DNA from: Volvariella volvacea V23
Lineage: Eukaryota > Basidiomycota > Agaricomycetes > Agaricales > Pluteaceae
Direction: 5' to 3'
Assembly (NCBI GenBank): GCA_000349905.1
Contig: KB722760.1
Span: 270,005 to 334,004 of the forward strand
DNA length: 64,000 nucleotides
The notes under the pieces are model-generated. The model saw only the letters and a list, made by a program, of their open reading frames with translations. It was not told the origin of the DNA and did not search any database. Shown here piece by piece: positions 36,414-48,041 of the stretch. Numbering within the stretch: the first letter of the stretch is position 1; the number at the start of each line of letters is the position of its first letter. Both the position numbers and the translations under genes were made by a program.

Positions 36414-38179
36414 TTAGAAGGGTGAAAACATGAGATACGCACGCCAGGGAGGTGTGATAAACCTATACCGACAAGGGTGCGCAACGGTTAGCACATAGAT
36501 GGTAAAGCTGCCAAAAAGAGGCGTGAGCGGACCTTTTCTGTTTCCCATTAGCTGCAAGCTCATCAAGCTGCTGAATATCCGCTTGATCTAATTTACTGGT
36601 AGCACTAAGAGCGCCAGTAAAGTTTGCTCCGATCCGCGCTGGTGTAACGGATTTCGGTAGAATTACGATATTCTTTGATACTTCGGGAGATTGAGCAGGT
36701 CTTGGTGAGCGCGATTTCGCCCATTGGATGAAGAAACTTACAGAGATACCCGAGAAGCACGTCCGCAGGCTGAAGATCATGCTTCTTTGCGATCTCGACG
36801 ACGGTTTCGTCAGTGAACAGCGGAGAATTGGACGATCCGAGCGGTGAATACGCCTGTGCGACGATGTTCTTCGACCTCAGGTACTCCAGCAACTTGTGTT
36901 GAGGGTTATAGACGTGGATTTCCAACTAGATGCCCACCGAAGCGTCAAGAAGCAGCGTTGATTTGGGGAGTCAGCAGTCAGAATAGCAAGCTTGACGGGC
37001 TTCGTACTAACCTGGTCAACGACGGGCACTATCTCAGCAGTGGGAAGTATCTCTTCCAATTTTGCCTGAGAGAAGTTCGAGACGCCGATAGACTTGACTT
37101 TGCCTATTTTGCAGGAGGTGAGATGAGATTGATCAAAGGAAAGGATAAGCCATGGGATAACATTGGGGAGGCGCACAGGGCCCCACTAAAAGTGCCGAGG
37201 GTAGAATTACAGCATCAAGGTAGTATCATACGTACCCTTTTTTAACACTGCTTCCATCTGCTTCCAAGTGTCTTTCAGGGCCCATGAGTGGTCGACATCC
37301 CGCTTGCCGTTTGGCAGAGTGGGAAACAGGGGGTGATTTCCGTTAGGATTGAGTGGGACAGGCCAGTGAACCAGGTACACTATCAAAGGACATGCCCACA
37401 TCCACGTTGTTAATCCGACATATCCGTTGTCACCTGAGCAAGCGGTGGCACTCACAGTCCAGGTAGTCTGTACCGAGGTTCTCCAATGTTTGGTCAAGGC
37501 ATTCCTCGACACGGGTGTGCCATGTGGACCATAATTTACTTGTTATCTGATAAAATCCAGGAACTCAGCACCGTCATTATCCCTACAGTGCGAGCCACAA
37601 GACACTGGTGCTTAATGGTCTCGACAGCTCTGACACTTACAAAAATTTCCGACCTGGGCACACCTGATGCCCGGATGCCCTCTCCGACAGCCTTCTCGTT
37701 CCCATAAGCCCTGGCGATGGAATGATTAACACGTCGAACAACTGGGGAATTTTCGCATAGAGATCAAGGCAGGGAAGGACGATACTTACCACGCGCAGTC
37801 AATGTGTCTATAACCTGCCTCTTTAATCGCATAAGCTACGGCCGATGTGACTTCCTCTGGCTTTGACTGCCACGTCCCTGGTTGATGTCGTCAGGCTCAG
37901 ATATCTACTTCTCATGGTACAGCTTGACCCACCGAGGCCAATTGCTGGGATTTCCTGGCCGTTGTTGAACTTGATAGTTGGAACTGCTGGCGTACTCATC
38001 ATAAAATAGACAATAGATAACGTCGATAGCGCAACGCAGATGGCGATAGAAGCAAAAGTCCATGACCAGCGCGGTGGCGATCTCTTATACCGCTTTGGCG
38101 GTGAGTAGTCGGACCGCCGGACCGCGACCGCGTCTCCTCCGGCACGAGCGTGTCGCCGTTTTATCATCTCTTGCGCCAT
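36414..38179 (-). CDS. Aldo-keto reductase with predicted N-terminal membrane anchor
   Basis: Nine exons, 38179-37933, 37877-37790, 37710-37641, 37546-37456, 37379-37236, 37103-37012, 36925-36742, 36680-36533 and 36462-36414, give 370 residues in frame. The AKR core starts near residue 61 (MSTPAVPTIKFNNG, IPAIGLGTWQSKPEEV). The catalytic tetrad is present: D109 (RHIDCAW), Y114 (AYGNE), K139 (TSKLW) and H170 (LVHWP). The NADPH-side motif ILPKSVTPARI and the C-terminal GKQKRFITPPW are also present. It reduces an aldehyde or sugar with NADPH; beside MIOX the most likely substrate is D-glucuronate (inference). Residues 1-60 are unusual: a basic region then about 20 hydrophobic residues (WTFASIAICVALSTLSIVYF), a type II signal-anchor pattern. 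The upstream ATG has a good context (purine at -3, G at +4), but starting at M61 would give an ordinary soluble 310-residue enzyme. Confidence 0.88.
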
Positions 38180-41100
38180 CTCGCACGTTCTAAGTGAGCC
38201 CGGTTGGCACTGATTAAGGTGGCGGTCTCACAAGGAAAAGAAACTAGGAAGAGTGACCAGCGTCGGGGCTGGGCGTGTGCTTTCCGGTGTCCGCGGTATA
38301 CGGCGGGCCACCAGCATATCGTCACCCGCCACCCACTCCCACGGGGCGTGCATGGGATAGCAAGTGCGTTGATAATTCGGGGGGTCGATGACGGAACCGT
38401 ACGTGGTGAGTACCCTACAGTAATAGTCGCCATTATACGATTCTAGTATGATACAGTGACTAGGGGTGCGATTCCGGGGGCTTTCCCCAATTGTATACAG
38501 ACGTCTTTTGTCCCTTACCTTCACCTTCTTTCCGGGGCTCTGAGGGATACCTCATCAACCCCTACGGACTGCCGGGTGTGGTTTTTGGACACAGGGATAC
38601 AGTCCCCTGGGCGTCGAGCTCATCAATTTCTTCAATAGTCGCATCGTATATCATCGGCAAACCGCGTTCGAGAGGAATGAACCCAGCTTGGTTGGTCTAA
38701 CACTCATATTCCTTCAATTTGATGCCAGGAAATCATGCTTTGCGCTGACTATTGCCTCCGCGCGTGGAGCGTCATGCTAAGGCACCACTATTGTCCTACC
38801 GCGGTTGGAATCAGTGAAGACAGCATCCGACAATTGCTTGGACGCCAACACGTTACCGTTTTGCCATGAAGCGCCCAACCGACCTCGCCATGCGCCTCTG
38901 GAGATCTTGCTCCGTACCATCGCCACCCTCGACAATCTACTACGACATATCGGGAGAGGTGCCATGTGGTGGCTGTCCGCGGTGTCCACTGATTTAAAGT
39001 AAGGGTTGTAGCAGCCTGAGGGTGTGGTATCATCATTGAAACAAGGGCCGTTTTCTAGCTCAAAAAAAGCACTGTCATTGATGGTTCGTGTCTATTCGTC
39101 TCATCGGGGGCGCTCACCCCAAAATCAGCGCAGGCAACGGTCGTGCATCTCAATCACAGGATGATGCCCATCCACGAGGTTCTTATTCCCCATCGGTTTA
39201 GACTGGCTCAGCACCATCATCCCTACGGAACAGTCAAAGGTGGGAGCGTATCGGGAGCGGCGTTGGTCGGTTCTTCCATTACCGTGAGCTTCCACGAAAG
39301 GAACCCTTCATTCAGCACATCAGAATTGCAGTGCGATCTTCTTCCCATCATATTTCATGTTCGAAATCTTCATCATCCTCTCAGGTGCGCATAGTCACGG
39401 AGTCCAATGTTTGGATGAAGCACCTCAACGGTAGGGACAAGGAGCTAACCTCTAAAATGTCGACTCAAGATTGGCAAAAGATTCAGCATTTCAGGTACCG
39501 CTCGTCCTTTGATGCATCTTCCATCTCCATCCATCCAGGATGAATGGCTCTTTTCATGTGCCTTTCCCGGTGCAGAATGTATACAATCATTCACTGGGTT
39601 TGCATTATTCCAGCTTTTTCCCATCTTCTTCACGATCCTCAACTTGTCGAGATCCTCCATGGAGCGGATTGTGATCAACGAAGAAATTAGAGCGATGGCG
39701 GAGGCGTGGTCTAGGTAATTCCATCCATAACAATTGACAGGCAATGCGGAATCCCGAACGCGGATCGTCAGCTGGAATACGTCACCCATTACCGTCACGC
39801 TCTTCCGCCAACTTCAGGTCAACTACCCTTGCGATTATCGCACCATTTTTACATCAATTTCCCCTGGCCCAGGTCGCCAGGATTAACGTCGTGCACTCAT
39901 AGACTCTGAGGGTCGGCACTTTTTGGCCTTGGTCATTAACCTTTTGACATTGGTAGTTCTGGCGACGTTATTCCACTCGCAGCCTTTCCCGTTAGTCTCT
40001 GGGAGGAACGGGATCCAAAAAGCTCTAGCGACAACTAAAACGTCCTTCCGTCCGTAAAAATCGTCGGTGCGTACGCTTAACCCTCTCTTGTACCTTCTCT
40101 TTATCGAATTTCTACCGCGACTTTAGCGATTGCTAGGAAGCGGGACAACTTCATTCCAGGAGCACCTGCTAGTATCACCCAAGGAAAAACGAACGTGCCT
40201 CTAAATGTATTGAATCACACTACTTGAATGTACTCTTTGATGGTCGTAAGGTCGTCCGGGGTTCAGGCGAACGGAGGTAAGTGGAGCGCGACACACCCGG
40301 TCGCATGCAGTTATATCGTCGGGCTCGGATGAGCCTGCGACTTTTTTGCGATTTTCGCGAATACCGCAGCATATTGCTATCTAACATCCACCAATACCCG
40401 GAGGGAAGAGTTACTCCATGCGTTACCACGATGGGGAGAACAAGACAGGGATGGGTCTGCCGAGATCGCGATGATTGCGTCTTTGGTGACGACCATCGGT
40501 TTTCTGTATATTTTCCACCTTGCTCCAGTTCCTTCAGCGTGGGCGGCGCCCTTATTTGCTTGTTGGTGATTGGTAGAGGGCGGGGCAAGATTTACGTGAA
40601 GAACCGACAGTGGGTCTGTCGTAAGTCGAGTGGCTTATCGATCGCACACCTGAATTCTGCCTGTAGCCCTTTGATCACAGGATGATCACAGGATGATCAT
40701 GATGTTTGGGAACCCGAGGACAGCAGAGCATTCTGTTCGCGTTCTTACTACCCTGACCTTCGTTGCTGATATGAATTACTTCCCAGCTAGGTTTGATTTG
40801 ATAGTGACTGGTATCTTTAACCCCACGATTGATTGATTCGTGTTCTTCTATTGAAGCGCTCGCATTTTCCAACGACGGCTGATACGGTTCATCCCGACCT
40901 CGGAGGAAGGGTGTAAGTACAGGACTCGTGACTGTAGATGTGTAGATGGGCTGCAGCGATTGGTGGAAAAGACAGATAGGAAGTACAGCGCTTGACGAAG
41001 GACTTCTTTGGCAAACCATAAGAGATTGATGGGGTACTTTTCTTTCCCTCGAGAAGCCCTGCTTTGTGAGTTCTGATTCCTTCCCGAGAGTGTGTCAAAT

Positions 41101-41208
41101 CATAGAAAGAACCATCTACGTTGAAGGAACTTCAAGGAGTGTAAGTAGGAGAATGTGCAGAGGGGTAGAGTTTCTTCAACTGCATACCACGAATTGCCCT
41201 GATCTATC
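38180..41208. other. Gene-poor region of about 3 kb
   Basis: No recognised gene on either strand. The left edge is the promoter of the aldo-keto reductase. A short tandem repeat of GATCACAGGAT units lies at about 40673-40697. The right edge is the upstream flank of the GFA array, and no TATA box is evident before the first copy. Confidence 0.4.
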
Positions 41209-41855
41209 ATGCCTCATACCGGATGGCGTCTTTGTGGCCAAACCACTGTCACCTTAGGTTCAACCCATACAGACCAGGTAAAAAACACGTATCCCTATCC
41301 AATGATGTCCAGGGCTCACCAGAAGTCTTGCCAGATAATCTGTCATTGTCTCGATTGCAAGAAAACCAGTAGGAGCGCATTCAGCACGAACATCCTCACC
41401 CCTACAAAGGACGTCAAAATCGAGGGGCCTGTCAAAACGTTTGGTATTAAAGCGGCCAGCGGTAATGTAGGTCAGTAATACAATTACTCACATTAAACTC
41501 TCCGGCACCTACGTCCCTCAATTAATGTGACTCTGGAGTGGGATAATTACCGATACTCACTCCATTCCATCCCGCCCTTTCACAGTGATGAGAACATTCT
41601 GCGGAAATTGTGGAAGTGCCATCTCCCACATGTCTGCCGTCTTCTGTGATAAGCAAGCCATTCAAACTGGAAACTTCAGCGACTTTTCCAGAGCGGTTAT
41701 CTCTACTGAATGTAAGTCGAGCCTGCGGCGAACAGAGAATTTCACTCACGTTGATTACGACTCTGTGCCTTCATTCTCTCGTAGTATTTGAAAACGTCCG
41801 CTGGGCTGGCTTGGCCCCCGTTAGTGGTGCAGCTCAGTTCGAGAGAATGCCCTGA
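41209..41855 (+). CDS. GFA/CENP-V family protein, copy 1 (altered zinc site)
   Basis: Four exons, 41209-41277, 41335-41470, 41586-41711 and 41785-41855, encode 133 residues. The glutathione-dependent formaldehyde-activating (GFA)/CENP-V fold binds zinc through CxC, HCxDC and CxxC cysteines. Here the opening reads WRLCG instead of ACLCG, so the first cysteine of CxC is an arginine; ICHCLDC and CGNCGS are kept. The late part reads FENVRWAGL where sisters have FTKDRW. It has the same three intron positions as the four downstream copies but no TATA box in front. It may be decaying or specialised. The family is often annotated as glutathione or carbon-sulfur lyase, but the substrate of this fungal branch is not known. 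Confidence 0.75.
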
Positions 41856-42738
41856 GGCTTGAAATGCGGTACGTACAGCAGTACATGATGGCTTCGGTAA
41901 ATGTATACTTCCGGTAAATATAGCATGAATCCTAACTTGGAGTTCAGTACAAGCACGGTAAAATCTCAGTTAGCACTTATCTTTGTGCTGCGCAGCCTGA
42001 CCCACATAAATCACTAGAAGTGAAACCCCTTCACACTGAGCCCGTCAATGCCCTGTGAGCCTCACTGTTATGAATGGACTATAAGATAGGGTGGAAGGAC
42101 GAGAACGAATGCGAGGCGCGACATACACTTCAAATGTACTGGACATAAGCAGACCTTGATCCGTGCCACCCGGGGTGTGTGAGCGGATCACAAAGAGTCT
42201 AGGCATCTATGTACGTGATGGTAAAGTAGGTGTTGGTTCTTGTAGCCTACCACTCCCTTTGCGAGTTGTGTGTCAATGGGGGGTTGGATAATACACATTA
42301 GCTGCTGCGATGCATCAAACTCGGAGAAACTGCCTGAAGTTGGAATAGGACACGTAGGACAAGATACTGACCCTAGGAGGCCATCCGGGCCAAGAAGCCT
42401 TGAGCAGGCACTGTATTCGATCAGAGTTTGATGTTAGGTTAGTACAGCCTCACAATGTACCGACGCGCCTTCGAGCATCCCTCACTGAGTTTGCTCTTCA
42501 TACCTCAAAAATCGAATACTAGGCCCCAGTATAAACGCGGTTATGAAAAGATGTTCAAAATCAAAGCTTTTCCAATGGGAAGTGTCCGACAATATGGTTA
42601 GTGGATGACTATCCGAGTATAACGAGGAGCAAATCCGGCGGCATGGTGTCTCCTTGATACCCGCCCGCGCAGTCGATGGCGGATGCTTTGCGATCCCGAG
42701 CATCCCATCCGGGAAACTAAAACCGAGAATGCGTGGGC

Positions 42739-42744
42739 TATAAA
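42739..42744 (+). promoter_or_regulatory. TATA box of GFA copy 2
   Basis: TATAAA in the context GGGCTATAAATGG, 87 bp before the ATG. The three following GFA copies have the same element at 65-69 bp. Confidence 0.6.
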
Positions 42745-42825
42745 TGGTGCATCGACACACTTTTAGATCGATAGAACTCTCAACGACCCCGCTACCTACT
42801 CAGATTTATACACCCACCACGAATC

Positions 42826-43394
42826 ATGTCTTACTCTGGTGCATGCCTATGCGGAGCAATCGCTATCAACGTCAAGGGAGAGTATCCCGGCCAGGTCGGT
42901 GAACCAACCACACCCCCGCGAGCGATGATCCGTTTTGACTGCAACTATTTAGGTCATCTGCCATTGCACTGACTGCAAACGAACAACTGGGGCGCCATTC
43001 AGTGCGCTTATCATCGTACCTGACAGCGATTTCAAGATCGAAGGGCCTACATCAACCTTCCAGAGCACCGCGCTAAGCGGCAGCACAGGTAATTGGTGCT
43101 TTCCTACTCCGAAACAGGATATTTTTATAAGGCTTGTAGTGACACGTCTCTTCTGCTCAAAGTGCGGGAGCCAACTTGCTCACACCAGTCCAAATTTGGG
43201 CGGTAAGCACGCCGTTCAGACAGGCAATTTGCCCGACTTTGCCAAAGTACCGTTTGGATACGAGCGTAAGCCATTGGATCTTCTGATAAAAATTCGATTC
43301 GCCTGATGGTTATCTAGTATTCACCAAAGACCGATGGACAGGATTGAAGCCCATCGAAGGAGCTGCACAATTTGAAGTGATGCCTCCATTGTAG
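42826..43394 (+). CDS. GFA/CENP-V family zinc protein, copy 2
   Basis: Exons 42826-42894, 42953-43088, 43140-43265 and 43318-43394 give 135 residues. It opens MSYSGACLCGAI with a complete CxC, then VICHCTDCKRTTGAPF, KIEGPTSTFQS, the CxxC block RLFCSKCGSQLAH, a conserved QTGNLPDF loop, and FTKDRWTGLKPIEGAAQFEV. All zinc-ligand positions of the family are kept, so an active fold is expected. It is cytosolic as far as can be seen: there is no signal peptide. The next copy is about 1.1 kb downstream in the same orientation. Each copy has its own TATA box, so they are transcribed separately. Confidence 0.85.
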
Positions 43395-44399
43395 CTGTAG
43401 CCGTGTGTCAGCGCTAGAAGAATTCGTGAAGAATTTTGTTGAAATGCCAAATCCTGAACAGTGTCCTTTTATTTCTTATTAAAATTAAAGACCACCTACT
43501 GGGGCCACCAGGGGCACACTCATTCATTGTGCGATTACAACGAAATGATCCTTGAAGTTGAACCATCCCTTGGGCGGTAGACACTGCTGCCATAGATACC
43601 CGAATCTCCACTCTGTGTTGAATACAGCACGACCAACTGCCGCAATCAAATCAAAGAGAGGCAGAGGACATACACTCAGTCACTAGGCTTCAACTGGGCT
43701 TTAGAATGTCTTACATCTACGCCGTGTTCCTATATAGTTCCTCGCAAATACCCGATCAAGGTTTTTGGTACGGGAAATAGATCCATATGGAAGTGCTTAC
43801 CCGCTCCTGCGCTTCGGCATAAATGCAGCAAAGACTTCGAGCTGTTTGCGTTGTAACTTCGCCCTTGAAAGATTGGGGTGAATGGGCTAGTTAGCGCACC
43901 ACGACAATCAGCTCTCATATGCACGTGTGCTTGGTATCTCTGTGCCTTGAAATGGTGAATGGAAGTAGTGGGCGTTAGAAGGACATGCTGACAGGTTTAT
44001 CTACTAGCTCCGTATAGGACGAAAGCATTGAGGGCCCGATGAGCGGAAAAGCATGAAAGAGGTCTTAATCGGTTATGAGCGTCCTGCCGGTTCGCCTTCG
44101 GCTTCCGATAATATACTGGGTAACTCGAGCAATTACTCTTCATGCCCTGGGCTAATAGAACCTGAAAGGCGAAAATCAACAGCCCTTATCTTCGTTATTC
44201 AGATTTTAGACAAGAATACTCAGGAATTTAGGAACTGACGACTGAAGGAGTCTGCGAAATGCCGTTTTTCCAATTGTGATGATCCCAATTAGTACAATAC
44301 AGATAGGACGGTCTTTCTACGCTGAACACTTGCGTAATTGACGATTGCCGAAGACCTAGTCCGCGGGCCGTCTGTGAAATACTAGAAGGGCTCTTCAGT
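43395..44399. other. Spacer between GFA copies 2 and 3
   Basis: About 1 kb. No open frame of note and no sixth GFA fragment was recognised. It probably holds a 3' UTR and the upstream control region of copy 3. Confidence 0.4.
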
Positions 44400-44405
44400 T
44401 ATAAA
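44400..44405 (+). promoter_or_regulatory. TATA box of GFA copy 3
   Basis: TATAAA in CAGTTATAAATGC, 66 bp before the ATG at 44466. The CAGTTATAAA string also occurs before copy 5. Confidence 0.6.
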
Positions 44406-44465
44406 TGCTGGTTTTAAGGTGTTCTCTCTAGGTGCTTCACCCCCGATCCCACAAATCTTCTGCGT

Positions 44466-45031
44466 ATGTCTTATTCCGGTTCTTGCGTCTGTGGGGCAAC
44501 CGACATCACAATCAAAGGAGAGGGGCTCAGCCAGGTGAGGAACACGCATATATGCGCATATAATTTCTTCCTTAATCATTTCGCCAGTGCCTATGTCATT
44601 GCACAGACTGTAAACGAACGAGTGGATCGCCGATGAGCTCAAACGTCGTCGTTGCCAACAGCAATCTCAAAATCGAGGGTCCCATCTCAACTTTCCAGAC
44701 CACCGCCTTGAGTGGTAACGTCGGTCAGTCTTCGTTGTCGTGTCACTGTTCAGGAATGCCTCTAAGAAAGGATCAGTAACACGCACTTTCTGCTCCAAGT
44801 GCGGAAGCCACATTGCTCAAAAGGGGCCTGTACTTGGAGACTACACTTCCGTGCACACAGGCAACTTCCCTGACTTCGCCGAAGTACCCATAACCTTCGA
44901 GAGTAAGCAACAAACGAAGCAGATGAGGGGGCACGTTCGCTAATTTTTATTCAGTATTTACCAAGGATCGCTGGAGTGGAATCAAGCCAGTTGAAGGAGC
45001 GTTGCAATTTGAAAAGATGCCGCCTCAGTAA
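44466..45031 (+). CDS. GFA/CENP-V family zinc protein, copy 3
   Basis: Exons 44466-44534, 44588-44723, 44777-44902 and 44955-45031 give 135 residues. Motifs: SGSCVCGAT (CxC), CHCTDCKRTSGSP, KIEGPISTFQTTALSG, FCSKCGSHIAQ (CxxC), VHTGNFPDF and FTKDRWSGIKPVEGALQFEK. Compared with copies 2, 4 and 5 the loop after CxxC reads KGPVLGDYTSV where the others have a glycine-glycine-Lys/Asn-His segment, so the active-site rim may differ. No frameshift or stop. Confidence 0.84.
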
Positions 45032-46238
45032 AGGATAACCACGATAAGAGTTGTGAAGAATGCTTTGGATTGTGTGGCAATTTCGGTATCTATAGATCAG
45101 TGGTAGATTCCAATCAGTTTAGTCTCCTGTACTCCCATCGAGGCACTTGGTGAGAGGTAGTGACAAGGCTTCCTGCTTCTATTGAATATTTAGATCGTGA
45201 TAAGCGTTCGCAACTTACACTCACGAGCTCACAACGATACTCAATAAGCACCTTGCATATCGCAAATAAAAGGTCCCATTTCTGCATCTGTTAAACTTTT
45301 AGCGCACCCTCTTGACTTGCTCGTTTGACTTGCTCTCTGGATGTACGGTCAGTGCTGCACGGATTATCTTTGATTTGATAGCGCCCCGGCCTACAGTTTT
45401 CTTCGAGACGAACACGACGGGACGGCTTATACTAGAAGACGACAAGCACCCTCTCCAGGTTGAAAACGCTTTGGGGAGACGCTCTTCACCCGGCTCTATC
45501 AGCTTGAGTGAAACGAATGCGCCTTTGGTTTACATGATCCCTCCAACAAGTGCAGTGCATCAATGATGGGCCTCGCAATCATGAAAGGATCCGGTGAACC
45601 ACACTCAACGGTAGGGGAGGGGAACGTATGAACAAGGGCTCTCTCACCTAGTAATACCGCGTTAACACTCTACGTCGAGGGATCAAGCGTATTAACTTCA
45701 ATTTGGTGGGTAGGGAGAAATACCTTCAATCAAACCAAAATATATCGCAATACCAATAAGTATATCTCAGTCGAATTGGGGCGTCAGATTTGGTGTCTAT
45801 TAACCCTTGAGGGCAAGTTTGTAAAATCCATTGACATCCCACCTAAGGGCTCCTTGGGGCCCCTAACATCGATAGTATAGTAGCAATCGATGACGGGCAC
45901 GTTCATTGAGATGCTAGCAATGACCCTCGAAAAGGTACAGCTTCAGCCCTTAAAGGATTAGGCACCTTCTAACGGTGCTCACATGTGTTTCGATGTTCAG
46001 GGCTTCACCTCATGACCACCTGCTTGTGATTCGCGAAGTGAGATGTCAAGCAGTATTCACATGACCGTACGTAGTACTCACATACTGTGGCATCAGAACT
46101 CCCAGGCTCAACACCTCAACTCCCAGCTTCTAACCAGGGTCTCGAGCACTGCTGAGCTCCACGATGAGGAAGTTGAGCGGGGCCCGGACTCCAAATCCAG
46201 TAAGTTAAAGCAGGAATTCCTACCCATTGAATGATGAT
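45032..46238. other. Spacer between GFA copies 3 and 4
   Basis: About 1.2 kb with no recognised gene. An 84-codon plus frame at 45312-45566 has no family features. Confidence 0.4.
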
Positions 46239-46458
46239 TCCGAGTTTCCGCTCCGTATAGCGTCCTTCATGACAAAGGCATAGCGACCCTAACAGCCGCA
46301 TTTGCAGATAGCGAGCTCGAATAACGGGAAGGCCTTGACGATTTCAACAGAGGTGATGCCTCTGCTGGGATAGAAACCGGATTATCAGGTATAAATTCGA
46401 GCTCAAAGCCAACAATTCTTTCCTCACCTCACTTTCGAGACCACTCACTTGTCTAATC
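46239..46458 (+). promoter_or_regulatory. Promoter of GFA copy 4, duplicated before copy 5
   Basis: The block matches 47806-48041 upstream of copy 5. Shared parts include an identical 20-mer TCCGAGTTTCCGCTCCGTAT (46239-46258), ATTTGCAGATA (46300-46310) followed by a near-identical CTCGAATAA string, and a TATA box at 46390-46395, 69 bp before the ATG. This upstream DNA was copied together with the gene, so the two copies may respond to the same signals. Confidence 0.65.
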
Positions 46459-47029
46459 ATGTCCTACGTTGGTGCTTGTCTTTGCGGAGCCATAACTGTC
46501 ACTATCACGGGCGAACTAACTGACCAGGTGCATTCGACTATTATGCTGGTGCTGTTGTCTCTCGCTAACATAGTGCCATAGACACTCTGTCACTGCAAAG
46601 ATTGTCGACGCACAAGTGGATCGGCGTTCAGTTCCAATCTCCTTGTTCCTGAAAATGATGTCAAGATTGAAGGGCCTGTTGGGACCTATAAATCGCCGGC
46701 TTTGAGCGGCAATACTGGTCAGTTTCCTCTTTTACGTCGTCTGTCCCCCGAAGAAACACGGCACTTACATGGCGATCAGTAACCCGAATCTTCTGCTCAA
46801 TATGCGGCAGCGCTATTGCGCACACTTCCGTAGGTCTGGGTGGCAAGCACGCCCTTCAAACGGGAATCTTCCCCGATTTCATTCATGTCCCAATCGTAAC
46901 GGAATGTGAGTACTCCGTACCTGGATAGGCTGGTATTCTCAAGCTGGCCCGTGATCAGTGTTTACCAAGGACCGCTGGAATGGTATTCCGCCAATTGCTG
47001 GAGCGGCGCAATTTAACACCATGAATTAA
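46459..47029 (+). CDS. GFA/CENP-V family zinc protein, copy 4
   Basis: Exons 46459-46527, 46582-46717, 46780-46905 and 46959-47029 give 133 residues. Motifs: GACLCGAITVTI, LCHCKDCRRTSGSAF, KIEGPVGTYKS, FCSICGSAIAHTS, GGKHALQTGIFPDF and FTKDRWNGIPPIAGAAQFNT. It is closest to copy 5 in exon 2 (both TSGSAFS and G-T-Y after the KIEG motif) and in the promoter, so these two are the youngest pair. It appears intact. Confidence 0.86.
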
Positions 47030-47805
47030 ATTGACTGTATCTGTAGCAATATTAGCGTGTACATGTATGCCTGTTGCGTGGGGTTGGGTAGTGGTGGCCG
47101 AAAAACGATGAAGTTTTGAACATGTAAATCAACACGAGCGGCGTGGTGCAACCAATCAAGGGTACCCCAACCTGGACCGTTACATTTGTGGTGGGCGATA
47201 CAAAACAGTTGGGAACGCGTGCAGTTAACAACGCCTGCCGTACTTCATCGATACCTTGCCGACTGCTGCATGACCTGGTATGAGTGATAAGCAGATAGGG
47301 GTTAAGCTTGAGGATGAGTTGTGCATGATAATAATGTGTATCTCTTACCCACGTTCGAATAGGAAGCCCGAAGGTCGCTATCAAGGTGTCATACGTTGCT
47401 ACCCACCGCGCCCATTTGACACAATCATAGGCGATACTCATTGATTAGTATCGCCATTACTCATCATCCGAGCGCGCTGATAAGCATGCTGTAGGACCAC
47501 CTCGCTGAGAATGCTAGCAATTCCCAGAAACGTGACGCTAGACGTGCCAAAGAAGTGGATGCTCATCGGATAGTTCGGTTAGGCCCTCTTGTCTGTCAGC
47601 GCGCCCACCTAAATTCTCATGCACGTGACTGAACAATATGGCTTCTGCTCTCTCATGCGAACGCGATCTCTTGACTTTTTGTCTTCCTCCATGGTTTTCC
47701 AAGCAGCTGCGCAGCGCCATCGTCAAATTTTCAAGAACTAGGCCCCAGGCACTTGAGCATAAGACCAAGAAACCGCAGACCACCTGACAAACCACCAGAC
47801 TAAAC
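47030..47805. other. Spacer between GFA copies 4 and 5
   Basis: About 0.8 kb. Minus-strand open frames here (47052-47441, 47538-47876) have no recognisable motifs and are treated as chance frames. Confidence 0.4.
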
Positions 47806-48041
47806 TCCGAGTTTCCGCTCCGTATTGATGTCAAGCCACGGTTATCCAAGGACAGCATGACAAGGAACTGAGGCACGATGACCTTGATAGCCTTATTTGC
47901 AGATAATGAACTCGAATAATGGGTCTTCCCAATTCCCGACGCCTATGTTTGGAAATGAGACCGCAGAGCTATCAGTTATAAAAGCCCAGTTCGAGCCCAA
48001 CACCGTCCTCACCCCACTTCGAAACCGATCGCTCAGCAGCC
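47806..48041 (+). promoter_or_regulatory. Promoter of GFA copy 5, duplicate of the copy 4 promoter
   Basis: It has the same 20-mer (47806-47825), ATTTGCAGATA at 47895-47905 and a TATA box TATAAA at 47977-47982, 65 bp before the ATG, in the same order as before copy 4. Confidence 0.65.
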
